Shown here: piece after piece, positions 33,449 to 45,667 of the stretch
Layout: each line of letters opens with the position of its first letter
How positions within the stretch are numbered: the stretch's first letter is position 1
Source: Heterostelium album PN500
Lineage: Eukaryota; Evosea; Eumycetozoa; Acytosteliales; Acytosteliaceae
NCBI RefSeq assembly: GCF_000004825.1
Contig: NW_008805085.1
Location: 868,001 to 932,000 of the forward strand
DNA: 64,000 nt
Reading direction: 5' to 3'
Position numbers and translations under genes: made by a program
Notes under the pieces: model-generated
What the model saw: the letters and a program-made list of their open reading frames with translations, nothing else
Databases searched by the model: none
What the model was told of the DNA's origin: nothing

Positions 33449-35999
33449 TTATATAAATAATTGTTCAATTGAATTGGTAAGTGAAGAGAAGAAACCGTTG
33501 GATCCGGATTTCTTTACTATGTAGATTCTGTTTAGTGTGTCATTGGTTGCGGATTTGTCTACCTCGATATCACATTCGTAGAGCGTAGAGTGACCGGCAC
33601 CGTCTTGCATTGTGTTGTTGTTGGTGTTGTACGATGTGGATACTGTGCTTGACGTCGGGTATTTCAAACTGTATGATATCTGTGAGTGATTACTCTTCAG
33701 CTTCCACTCGATGCCAAGCTTTGTGAAGACTTTCTCGAGGTTGACAACAATCAGACTGCTGTCGATTCTGGTTTCCACTACCAATGTTGGTGTCGCTGGT
33801 GCACCACCACTGGAAGTCGTTGTCGTTGTTGTTGTTGTCGCTCCATTGGCGCCGCCGTTCATCATCGATGAAGAAGATTGGCTCTTGAGATTGTTGCTAC
33901 TGCTTCCCTTAGAGAAGAAGTAAGAGAACCACGACTTCTTTGGACTGGAGCCGATGATTGGCGAGTTGGGTGTGGCCGACTCTTGCAGCTTGAGCTTACG
34001 AACCTTGGTGATTTCAATGGGTGACGATGTCTTTCCACGATGCGAAATAGTTGGGCTGGTCGCTGGGTTGGAGGTCGCTGTCATAGAGCCACGCCTCTGA
34101 ATTGGCTCCTTGGGTGTGGAGGGTGGTGGAATTGCCTGACTCAGAGAGAGTGGAGGTACAATATTCTTGGGTGCAGTATTGCTTGGATAATGGATACTGT
34201 TTGGACTATTATTAATGTGTAGTGTTTGAATAGAAGGCAGCTTATCACTAACAGAGATGGAAAGAGGTGATGAACCATATGTATTTTGTTGTTGTTGTTG
34301 TTGTTGTTGTTGGTGATATTGTTGATGATGTTGTTGCTGTTGATGATGATGCTGTTGGAGTGCTTGTTTAAGTAATCCTTCTGATGATGATATCTGTTGT
34401 CTTGGTGATTGCTGTTGTTGTTGTGATGATGGCTGTTGTTGTGATGGCTGTTGTTGAGATATACTGTTATTGGAATTCGAGAGGTTGAGTGGAGGTGGTA
34501 TTCCGTTTGGATGATGAGGTGATGGTGGATTGATGTCTGTTGCACTCTTTTGTTTTCCAAACATACGACGCAACGAGAGTTCTGATGCACTGTTTCTTCT
34601 CTTATCGTTGCCAGAGGCAGACTTTGCAATTTTAACTCCATACTTATTTCCTTCGGTATCATATTTCTTTCTTTCCTCAAGCAGTCTATAATATACAAGT
34701 ATTTGTGATTTTCTAGAAAGAAAAGATTAGTTGATTTTGTCGAAATGAAATGAAAAGATTTGACTGTTTGTTTTTGATATCGAATAACATACTCATTACT
34801 AACTAAAGCTTTTTTAACTTCATCAACAGAACCCAGTCCCAGTACCATTAAACTTCTAAATATTTCATCGTCTAGAACAGAGAGATCGGGCAATGGCGTT
34901 GATACAATTTCATCGACTGGGATTGATTTCTGAATTTGAACTGTATTCGAGAGGAACCATGGATGCTTTTTGATATCCTTGATAGAAATTCTCTTCTTTG
35001 GATCGACAATTAACATTTTTGTTAATAAATCTTGTGCATCCTTGTGAATGTAAGCTGGCATAACAAAATCACCACTCTTTACTTTGCTCAATAATCTTCT
35101 AATATTATCATCATCGAATGGAAGTCGTCCCTAGAAAAAAATAAAAAGATAATGATAATTAGAATAAATCCTGTTTTCTTCTTCTTTTCTTTTGTAATGA
35201 TATTATATATTTACAGTTAACAATGCATATAAAATAACACCACAACTCCAAACATCAGTCTTTTGTCCATCGTAATCAATTCCAGAAACCACTTCAGGAC
35301 TGGCATAATGAGGTGAACCACAACTAGTGTGTAAAAGACTGTCTTTCTTTATAATCGAACCCATTCCAAAATCACAAATCTTTATCTTTTTGTCTCCGCT
35401 TAACAATAAATTCTCTGGTTTTAAATCTCTATGACTTCATATTTATATGTTAATTAAAAAAAAAAAATCAGTATTTCAAATTCCGACTGCTGTTGTTCTC
35501 TGACAAATATTTGACGATAATTACCATATATTTCTACTATGACAATAATCTAAACCACCTATAATTTGTTGGAAGAAAAACAAAGCTTCTCCACTTTCCA
35601 AACCACCTTTTTCCACTAGATAATCAAATAACTCTCCACCTTCTACATATTCTAAAATTAGGAATCTATCATAATTTAAGATGGTTAATTTAACTTTTAA
35701 TTGGAAAATATTAATATACTCTTATCTTTTACATACAAATAATTTGAAGTTTCATATACTTCATACATCTTTAAGGCATTTGGATGGTCTATTAGTTTCA
35801 TAAGTACAACCTCTCTCTCGATCTTTCTTCTCATAGATGGTTTATTATTGAGTAAATCTTTGTTGATAATTTTGATTCCAACTTTGAATCCAGTATCCTT
35901 ATGAAATCCAAGCTTCACTTTGCCTGTTGTACCCTGACCCAGGGTTTTACCAATAATAAACGGACCAACACTATGTATTTCCATTCTTTTCTCTACCAT
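33449..35999 (-). CDS. BRSK/SAD-type serine/threonine kinase (AMPK-related) with KA1 domain
   Basis: Five exons: 35999-35737, 35665-35525, 35434-35215, 35130-34793 and 34712-33449; 741 residues. Kinase domain, about residues 12-265: glycine loop [15 protein letters not shown], catalytic Lys in [34 protein letters not shown] (HRD formed across an intron), DFGMGS, activation loop [16 protein letters not shown] with the LKB1-site Thr, then [24 protein letters not shown]-like segment follows ([19 protein letters not shown]), then a long Gln/Ser/Thr linker, and a C-terminal KA1-like domain (about 34000-33449) with [19 protein letters not shown] and ECDIEVDK. The order kinase-UBA-linker-KA1 is that of BRSK/SAD polarity kinases. 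D. discoideum has a BRSK-subfamily kinase of this kind. Likely a membrane-associated regulator of polarity or metabolism; that role is inferred. Confidence 0.93.
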
Positions 36000-38900
36000 A
36001 TATTATATATAATATGAAAATAAATAAATAAATAAATAAGAAGCTATAAGTTTATATATATATAAGTGAAGGACTACAACAACAACTTTAAAAAAAAAAA
36101 CAACAACAATTTCAAATATAATTTGACTGGATTGTTGTTAACTAATTAAGTTGTTTGTTGATAATGAACTGTTTGAATTCAATTCAATTCAATTCAATTC
36201 TTTCTACTATATAAGGTGCTTTCTACTTTTGTTTCAAACTGAACCAATCAATCAAATCTAGATGGATCTATCTTTTTTTTTTTTATTAATAGAAAGGTAA
36301 AATTAATATGGATTTCAAAAAGTAAGTTTCTTTAGTTGTCTATTGTGTGTTTTGTGTTTTGTGTTTGTTTGTGTGTATTGTGTGCTTGTTTTTAAATATA
36401 GTGATGATTAAAAGTGTGATAGAGATATGCGGTTTTGTGATTCGCTTTTGTGATTTGTGTGATATATAAAATTACATTTGTTTGTGTTAATTTTGGGTGT
36501 TTCAGATTTATGTTTGGTCAAACTCACCCAATTTTTAGTGTAGTTTATAACATATATTTGTTTTAAAAAGTACAAAAGTATAATAAACCAAAACCTGTGT
36601 AGAAGATAGAGGTGAGGTTGTTTGATTTATTAAAAAGAGACAATATTATGATTTTTAATTTTCTTTTTTAAATCTTAAAATTATCCTTCGTCTTTTTTTT
36701 AAAAAAAAAAATAATTTTTTTGTTTTTTATGGATCGTCTGACGATGAGTTTGATCGTTGGGTGCTTATTTACTTTTTCGATTATTATTTTAAGCAAAAAA
36801 AAAAAAAAAAAATGGTTTGGATTTGTTTGATTGACTCTGCAAAGAGTGAGAAGTGAAAAATGATTGATAGATCGGGTTTTTGATTTAAGCGCTAAAATAT
36901 TGTGACAACTCTAAAATTTGAAAGTAATTACTTTTTTGTGATTTAATGGTCAAGCACTTGACTCAATATTCTACTCGACCACGTAGTATTATTATTATTT
37001 TTATTATGGAGGAACAAAGTGGCCGACTGATCGTGAATAGTGTTACAGATTGATTTGTTTTAAAATATAACTTTAAACATACATGTACTATCACAGTGTA
37101 ATACTTATGTATAAAGATAATAAATGAACAAAACTGAACTAACTAAACAAAAATAATAATAACTTCAGCAATACAACTGCCAAAAATGTAATGTAACATC
37201 TCCCACTGTCTAATTCAATGACCAATCCGGCAAAAGAAACGAAAGTGTGTTGTGTGTTATAAAATCGCAAAAATAAAAAAATTCGATTGCGCTGCTGTGA
37301 ATGAATGATGATGGTGGTGTTGTTGAATATATTTTTAGTGTTAGCAGTAACAATCATTAAAAGTGTATGATGGGGAGTGTATTCTGATTGAAATGCAATG
37401 AATCAATGATTTTCAATTGGTTGGCTGATGGCTTTGTTCGTTTGTTTTATAGTGATGAGGGATGGTGAATAGTTGGCTGATTATTATTATTGTTTGATAA
37501 TTGAGGTGCTTAATTGTTTGTTTCTTCTTAAAAAATGTTATAATTAATTAATTACTTTTTATAATATTCAATCTCTTCAAGAAATAATTGATAATTAATT
37601 AAGTAAGTAAGACCTATATTTAATTCTCACTGGTTATCAAAGTGATGGTTGTTGGTTTCTATCCTACTGATGTGTGGGTGTGTGAGTGGGGAAATCAATC
37701 AGAAATATGATTGGCTCACTGGTGAACTTAATTTTGAAATTGAGTGTCAAAGAAAAGTGTGGTTGGTTGATGTGTGTTGTGTGATTTGATGCTTTCAACA
37801 CCTCTGCTGTGGATTAGAGAGTGTGAGATATGAATGAGAGTGAGTGCGTTCGTGGCTTATAACAATAGATATGAATCTAAAAGTATAAGTAAATAGTAAT
37901 GTAAATATATCTACTACCGACTCTGTCTGTTTGTCTAACCTAACTATTACTATCTTGCACCTGCAATTTGCAAAAACAAAACATAACAAAAAAAAAACTA
38001 TGATATTACCACCACCAATCACCACCACCAAACACCTCTCAAAAAAAGTAACACCCTTTTTTGAATTGTGCATTTTTTTGATTAAATTTATTTTTTTTTA
38101 CTTTTTTTTAGAAAACTAGTTTTTTTATGATCAAAAAGATGATGGTTGTTTTTAGATATTGGATTTGCACCACACACTTGCAAATAAAAATATCTTAGCA
38201 AGTTGTTTTTATATTAATTCGAAAATTTGGTTAATGTGAATGCGCGACATCTATCTCATTTTTTGTTTTTCGATTGGTGGGGGTCGAAGACCACTTCCAG
38301 AATTTTTGCACTTTGTGGACAAAAGAATGCAAAAACAAAAAAAAAAAGATATATTTGCTTAAAAAATAAAAACAAAAACATAACAAAAAAGAGATTCTAT
38401 TGGTGGGAAACTATAAATACCTTCTATTCCAAATCGATTTAATAGTTTCTCTGAAAAACCTGTGGTCCTTGTTGTTTTATTGGTTCTACCTTTTGTCACT
38501 ATTCTTTTACTTTTGATCTAATTATACTATAGATCTTTTTATTTTTATGATTGCAGAGTTGAGATTTTATTCAAGTTACTTTTTAAATAATCATTATATT
38601 ATTAAAAATTTATAGAACTGAAATTGGATTGAACTTCCCTTCCTCTTAGTTTTTTTATCAACTTATTATTATTAAAACTTCACTTTGTTTTGTTTAAAAT
38701 GTAATTGACAAGATTACCTTTCATGCAACAAAAACAAATACCTCCTAAGTTTGTATGATTGGAAAATGATTGATGATATGAATGAAATTTAAATGTTTGA
38801 CAAAGTCCAAATGAATAAAATAAATATAAAATAACAAGTAAGTAAAGTAGAATTAATAAGAATTAGATTGAAAATCAAATTTTATCTTTTTACGGACTTG

Positions 38901-40834
38901 TATTAAACAAACCAACCCAATCAATACAACAATATATTAAATGAAAAAATAAAAAATAATAATAACAAATGTATAACTAATAGATAGATAATTTCATGAA
39001 TTGGATAATCATGAATTTTGGTGTGGTAATATAGTGTTGATGGACTGAAAAATTGTGAGTAAGAGTGTGTGATTGTTAGTCAGTGTGTTATTGTTTGTGT
39101 TTGTTGGAAGTATAGCGAACGTTGTAAGTGTTTGGAGAATAGTGTGTTAGTAGTAGAGTTTTCTTTTCAAAAACAAAAAAAAGAAAAACAAAAGTAATAT
39201 CGATTGATTGATTGGTTTATTTTGATTTATTGATTGTCTGATTTAATAAATTACTATATAAATGTGTTGGTGTGATTGATTTAATTTGTTTGATGTGAAT
39301 AGGTAGAAAGTGAGTAATTTAATAATTATAGTGAGGTGGATTCTAGTCGACATTTATCCTTCATTCAAGTTTAATCTTGTTGATTTTTGTAACTACAATA
39401 ATTTTCTAGGTTCTACAAGATTTTTACAACCCTACTTTTTCATTTAGAATGTATTTAGGATTTTAATTCAAAAAAAATAATAGTTAATAGATACCCACCC
39501 TCATATTCAAATACATATTAGATTAACCTTTGGTAATATATAGAAAATATCAACACATAAATGACTGCCTATTTAGGAACAAAAACAATTGTTTATAACT
39601 ATCTTTTTTGTTTTTTCATAAAAAAAGTATACCAGAGTAAAATAACAATTTTATTCTTAATTAATTATATGTATATTAAATTATATATCAAGTGAGAGAG
39701 ATAGTAATTTTTTAATTTATTGATAAATGGTGTAAATTAAATGTGTTTTATTTTTATTTATTTGTCAGTTTGATTTTGAAAAGTTTAATAGTTAATAATG
39801 TAGAGGATAGTTACTTCAAAAAAAAATAATAAATTAATTATTATTAAGTATGTAAAAAAAAAAAAAATGAAATATTTGAACAAAATATTGAATGATATTC
39901 AAAAGGTTGAATCTGATAATCAACACTTTTGTAATTACTTTAAGATAATCCATGTTTTGTCCATTAATTTAATTTTTATTTTTTCTATGAACAATTTTAA
40001 ATATTAAAATATTATTAAACAAAATTTAAAAAATAAATTAAAGTTTTACTTTACAAAGCTTTCTACAAATTAATTGTCATTTTATCTCACACACCTCCAG
40101 CTCATCAAGTACATATTAAATATTCTATCCAATTTTTAAAAATTGATACCGGTATTATATAAATCAAATTCAACCATAATCTTCATCACTTTGATGAAAT
40201 TGATCAATACATTTATCACAAATGAGAAATGAAATGATGTCACAGATTTGTGTTATTATTATGTTGTTAACAAAATCAATAATCATTATCATCATCTTGT
40301 GTCAGATTAGAATCGACAGACTTTTTTAATCAAGTGACACCTCACTATAATAAATAGATTTATTGTTTTAAAATAAAAAGTAACAATATTAAGTAGTTGA
40401 ATTCAACCACAAAATTCTGTTGATTTCAAAAGTTGTAAATTCTTAAGTCTAAAGATGTTTTTCAAGAGTATCAGATGTTACTTTCTCTCTTCGACACATC
40501 AGTTATTTCCATTGATCCCAAACTACAATATTATCAAACTACCAAAAAGATGAAATCTATTAATTTCTTGGTAATTTATAAATTTTAAATATTTAATTTT
40601 GATATCTGTTAAGTTTTGTTTTGCACCGACTTTACTTGGCATTTCTCTCTCTTTCATTATTAATCATAATACTTAAATATTATTATTACTTACTTATTAT
40701 TCTTAATTTGGTTATTATTGATTTGATTTGGAGTTTGATTACTTTATATATATTATATTATATATAATTAACTGATAAAATATATCTTTTTTTTTTTATT
40801 TCATCATTTATTTTCTTTTTTTTTTTTAGATTTA
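36000..40834. other. 4.8 kb gene-free region upstream of the kinase
   Basis: No supported gene or RNA. From 36300 to about 37900 the + strand is strikingly G/T-rich (GTGTGTTTG, GATTGG), that is C/A-rich on the strand of the kinase gene. This mirrors the C/A-rich leaders of other genes here and suggests a long transcribed 5' leader or promoter. The right part, 38500-40800, is plain A+T-rich DNA. An (AATTC)n repeat is at 36176-36200. Confidence 0.55.
36176..36200. repeat. (AATTC)n pentanucleotide repeat
   Basis: Five tandem AATTC units just upstream of the kinase gene on its strand. Confidence 0.88.
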
Positions 40835-41709
40835 TCATGAGTATGGATGATAGACTGGTCTACCACCATAGCCTCTGAATCCTCTTCCACCTCTCACGCC
40901 TCTTGCACCTCTTGCTCTTCCTCTTCCTCCTCTTCCACCTCTCATATAAGCTGGTAAGTTTGTTCTCTTTGCTGTTACTTTGATCTGACGATTATTAAAA
41001 GTTGTATCATTGAGTACCAATGCATTCTGTACTGATTCTCTATCTACAAATTCGACATAACAACATCTAAATTGATCGATTTGAATTTAATAGATTAGTA
41101 TGTAAAGATGATAAATAAACATAGTATGATTTCTTCAAATTACATACCCTTTTGGATGTCCAGTTGTCTTATCATTTAAAATAGTGATTCTATTTACTGT
41201 ACCACAAGACTGAAAGTATGCCAAGATGTCCTCTTGAGTCGATGTGTATTCTACATTACCTACATATACTGATCGAGCATCTATTTCCTCTTGATCTCCA
41301 AAGCCATTCGAGTCGACGCTATTCTGTAATTCATTCAACTTTTTAGTTTCCTCTTCCATTTCTTTATATCTTCTTTTCATTTCCTCTAATTCCTAAAGTG
41401 TTTATCATTTGGAATTTAACTTTTTTGTTAATATATATATATATATAGATTTGACACACAGAACGTTCAACCGATTTGGTTATTCATATTCATTAATAGA
41501 ATTGTTGTTGTTACTACTACTATTGTTGAATGAATGATGATGAGCGATTGATTGAACTGAATGATTGAACTACATACAGGATCTATAGCTTCATCTGTAT
41601 TTGTGGTTGCTTCCGATTCATTTTCAACTCCATTCTCTTCAATTTGATCTTCAAGTTGCTCGGTGCTTTGTTCGTCTATCTCTGTTGATTCTACTGGTGT
41701 ATCCGACAT
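40835..41709 (-). CDS. pabpn1: Nuclear poly(A)-binding protein PABPN1
   Basis: Three exons: 41709-41578, 41392-41148 and 41066-40835; 202 residues. Binds nascent poly(A) tails in the nucleus and stimulates poly(A) polymerase. The acidic N terminus ([19 protein letters not shown]) is followed by a coiled-coil ([19 protein letters not shown]), a single RRM with RNP2 [20 protein letters not shown] and RNP1 GCCYVEFVD (split by an intron), then a short Arg/Gly-rich tail ([19 protein letters not shown]) expected to be arginine-methylated. Acidic region, coiled coil, RRM and RGG tail are exactly the PABPN1 order. Introns are at the acidic/coiled-coil junction and just before RNP1. The 5' end faces the small -CC gene across 389 bp. 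Confidence 0.95.
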
Positions 41710-42098
41710 CTTATATACTCTCCTAATCTAATGTACTATAAATAAACAGTAACAGCTCAAATCTAATAATTTAATAAATAAATATAAATAATAATTATAC
41801 GAGTTTTTTTCGTTTTTCAAAATGCGATCAATTTTTTTGAAAAACAGCTTTCACACTTCATTTAATTTTTTTTTTTTTAACGGTCATCAATTAAACATTT
41901 CAAATTTTAGTGTGTGATTTATATAAGATAATTATTTTTTTTATTAGATAATTATTTTTTTATTTATATGTTTTTTAAATACTCTTTCTTGGGTTTTTTT
42001 TTTATTTATTTTTTTGAATCATTGTTTGGTTTAATTTTGAATATTTAAATATTTATAACTATTATTTCTTTTCTTTTCTCTTCTAATTTTTTTAGATA
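41710..42098. promoter_or_regulatory. Bidirectional promoter region, PABPN1 / -CC peptide gene
   Basis: 389 bp between two oppositely oriented starts, dominated by T-runs on the + strand. A TTTTTTTAG directly before the rightward ATG is a possible 5' UTR splice acceptor. Confidence 0.45.
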
Positions 42099-42359
42099 AT
42101 GTTTACCGATTTACATTATGGTGAATTCAATTCCTTTGACTCTTTAAATCACCAAGCTCAGAGTATGTATTATTGTACAATTTTTGTTTTAATAAATGAC
42201 CTTTCATTGATGAAACCAAAGGTAACATATTTTTTTTTGAAAAAAAAAAAAAAACACAAATAAAATAACATCACCACATCTATAGATTCACCCACCTCAC
42301 ATACACCCGATGATCAACAAAATTCTAAATTCGACTATTTTTTACCTAGTTGTTGTTAA
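42099..42359 (+). CDS. 45-residue protein ending in Cys-Cys
   Basis: Two exons, 42099-42162 and 42286-42359, with good GTATGT and TATAG signals and matching phase. The product begins MFTDLHYGEFNSFD, is Asn/Gln/Asp-rich in the middle (SPTSHTPDDQQNSKFD) and ends YFLPSCC. I do not recognise it. A C-terminal CC is the substrate type of Rab geranylgeranyl transferase, and Cys pairs can be palmitoylated; there is no GTPase domain here, so lipid anchoring is only a suggestion. Both exons are distinctly less A+T rich than their flanks, which supports coding. A Gln/Ser-rich open stretch at 42661-42760 might be an alternative downstream exon, but the link is not shown. Confidence 0.5.
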
Positions 42360-43397
42360 TTTTTTATTTATAAATTAATTGAACGGAAATAGCACAGAAA
42401 ATAGGAAAGATCAATAATTAACATTCCTTTACTCTTTATAATAATATTACTTTTAAAATTTTTTGCAAATAAATAGTAGATTTATTAATTAATAATATTG
42501 TTATATTATAAATATTTTTAATATTGCAATATTCAGTTTTGTTTTGTTTTAATTTTATTGTTAATAAAATTAAGAATACACAAACACTTTTTGTGTAGAG
42601 AAATAAATTATACAAGGCAATAGCACACAATTCACTCAACAACAAACAACATCAGCAATAGCAACAGCAACAACAACAACAATCCTCATCATTTGAATTG
42701 ATCCATTCTAACACTATCCTCATGAGTGATCCAATAAAAAGTTCAACAAGAGCATCATAACTGTATTAATATAATTGTATAATTACTTCTGCTACGACTT
42801 GGCTATTTCTTCAATCAAAAAATATTATATATTTCAATAGGATAAATAATAAATAAACAATTTCCATATTTGTACAGTGGTACACTTTTTCTTTTTCACT
42901 CCAATTGATTAAACCATTATCATATCACTGCCATCAATATCAGCAGAAATAAATCATTTCAACAACACAGTCCTATTACTATAGCTACCACCACCAATAT
43001 CATTGTACATAGATAAATATATTCACACCACAATAGTAACTTCAATTTTTCACACCAAAAATAACTTTAATTTAAAAAATTAAATATTACATTCAAAAAA
43101 AAAAAAAGAATTTAAAATTAGAGATTGCAACGAATATAAACAATAATACAGTCAACATTGGAAAAATATACATAAATCAAACTTAATATATGTCAATTTT
43201 TATACATATATCATATATAATAGATAAAAAATCAAAAATTTGAAAATAAAGGAGAAAGTAAATTTAGATGTTTTTGTTTGATTTGATTTGGTTTGGATTG
43301 GTTCAATCAATATTGTTTTAAATTATCAGACCACTATTTATTATACATATATATTCATATATTATTTCATAAACCATTTTTAGTTATATATATCATA
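42360..43397. other. Leader region of the RhoGAP-like gene
   Basis: It contains a short Gln/Ser-coding-like stretch at 42661-42760 (CAA/CAG units, then FELIHSNTIL in frame to a TAA) and C/A-rich sequence to about 43060. No convincing independent gene. Confidence 0.4.
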
Positions 43398-45606
43398 ATG
43401 TCACCTTTATCTATAGTTAAATTATTAATACCATCAAAAAACAACCAAGATGTAACTAAAATTTCACAAAACCTAATTATTTGTACAGAACTATTGGAAC
43501 AAAAGGGAAAACAATTAAAAGATGTTTTCCTAAAGTGTAAACAACTTCATAAAGATAAAAAATTGAAAAATAGTATGTATCATTCATTAGGAATATCTTC
43601 GGGAAACTACTACTTTCCCTCCATTTTTTTGAATTTTTTTTTGGTAAACAAATTAATAAATTATTGAAATAAATATAGTTGACTTTTCAAAGATCAATTG
43701 TAGTAGTTCACCTTATCAAGTTGCCAATGCAATTCGATTGATTCTAAAGGAATATGAACTGATAGATAGTGAAACATTTTCATGGCTATCGCTTTCACTC
43801 ACCATAATGAATGACAAACTCTCACTGTTTGTCATGAGAACCATTCTTTGTTCTCTTCCAGTGCCAGTTTTCTCAATCATTGAACATCTGTTTGCTTTTC
43901 TCTTTCGATTCTCGATGCTGTCGGGCTCCTCAATTCATTCGATATCGGAGCGATTCGCCAAGTGGTTATATCACGACGGCGATATCACCAAGCAGATCAC
44001 GAGAATATCAAACACCATCAGTGAACTCCTGAGAAACTACGATTCCTGTTTCAAACGATGCCCAACCACAGGTCGTCCCGTTTCCATAGCAACTATATTC
44101 TTCAATCCACAGTTCTCGCCCAGTCTGTCATTTGAGAGTCTCACAGACACCGAACTGGAAGACAACATCGGTGCTGCCTTCAAGGAGATTAAATCAGAGT
44201 CAATCGATATCACTATAGCCAACTATTTTTTGAAGCTCTGTATCTCCAATCAATCGAGAGCTGCCAATATATTTTCGAATTCTGAAAATCACGGAGAGCA
44301 AACCAATCATATGGATCTAGTAATTCGATTCCTCCAGAACACTTCAAGATTTGCTTATGATCCAGCCAACATCATCAGTGGTAGTACTGATAGTTTGAGT
44401 AGTTTAGAGAGTCTGGCCCAAAGTAGATCCAACAGCACCAGCAGTAATTGTAGTATTGGTTCAACTTTAGGAACAAAGTTTGATATTTTAGTTGGTATGT
44501 TAAATTTACTTGATAATTTAAATAGTTTATTTCCCTAATTAATTTAATTTAATTTTAATTTCTAATTAGATCGAAGAAGATTTAAATTGAAAATATCTAT
44601 TGATTCTAAGGTTTCTTTGATTGTAAGAGAATGTATAAATCTATCATATCATATTGATGGCCATTGTCCGTTGGAAATGTTGGAAACAGCTGCACTAATG
44701 GTTGATGTCGTTACCGATGAACTTGGTAAACTGATTATTAATAATCTGATTGTAAAGGAAAGTGAATTACACCCAATATTTTCATCGATGGACCACAGAA
44801 ACATTGGTTCGATTGCCAGAGAAATATCGGATAGAGTTCGATCCTTACCAACATACTTCGATAAGCTAAAGAAAGAAGCAAGTGATTTGGTAATGAATTT
44901 CTTGCAAGTGGAGAACAACGAAGCACTTCCCAAACTTTCCGCCATGCAAGAGGTACTCGAGAAGGTGTTGAACCACATCGGTGAGATCACCAAACTCTGG
45001 ACACCAATAATAGATTTCGATCGTCAGAATCAACCATCCAATCATCTACATGCTGAAGTATCGACCGGTTATACCCTGATCGATTATGCCATAAGAGAGA
45101 TCGAGCATACACTAGTGCAGAACGTCGGATCCAATCATCTCGTGAGTCTGTCGAAGCTGATGAAACAATTGTTGGAAATGTCGAAACTAAGGTTGGAGGA
45201 ATTTGAAAGTCTGAATACTCCAGATCCCGATGATATCCTCTATAACGGACCTGTCCAGTCGCTTTGTGTTCGAGACAAGAAATTGATGGTTGCAAGTATT
45301 TTCTTGCAATTGGACGAACTGAAACAATATATTAAGCAAACCAGTCGAATTCTTCACCCAAGATCATCGGGTCAATTGATTGCCAGACATTCATACAGAA
45401 CCAATCTTATGATATTACTTTTCTCTATGGTACCAAGCTATCGATCCTACCTAGGCGGTGTCCCAGTGTCAGGATCTAGCTTGAATTTAAATTTGGCAAA
45501 CAAACGAGGTAAATCAGGTAGAGTTACAAGCGTAAATGTTCCAAGATTAAACACAAAGATCAAAAGCTTAGTTGATGGATTAAATAATTATTTAATACCT
45601 TCTTAA
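43398..45606 (+). CDS. RhoGAP-like domain protein
   Basis: Three exons: 43398-43572, 43679-44494 and 44570-45606; 675 residues. Exon 1 encodes a short leader (SPLSIVKLLIPSKN) and a helix. The start of exon 2 resembles the helical core of a RhoGAP domain: SPYQVANAIRLILKEY, then LFVMRTILCSLPVPVFSIIEHLFAFLFRF, matching the 'LLxxLPxPNxxxLxxLxxHL' helix, and NPQFSPSL where RhoGAPs have their 'NLAxVFxPxL' block. The arginine-finger region (normally GxFRxxG) is not recognisable, so catalytic activity is doubtful. The rest is all-helical and unassigned. The 3' end is only 61 bp from that of the acyltransferase gene. An upstream in-frame non-ATG extension is ignored; ATG at 43398 is chosen. Confidence 0.75.
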
Positions 45607-45667
45607 ATAAAACAATGTATATATTTATATTTATAATGTAATTGAAATTATATTTATTTAATATTGA

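Noticed and set aside
37139-37357. Minus-strand open frame in the kinase leader
   Set aside because: No known motif, A+T composition like its surroundings, no splice partners.
38227-38442. + strand open frame of 71 codons
   Set aside because: Lys/Asn-rich translation of A-runs in a gene-free region.
42661-42760. Gln/Ser coding-like stretch as a separate gene
   Set aside because: No start codon and no clear splice link; a TAG precedes it in frame. Kept only as a possible alternative exon.
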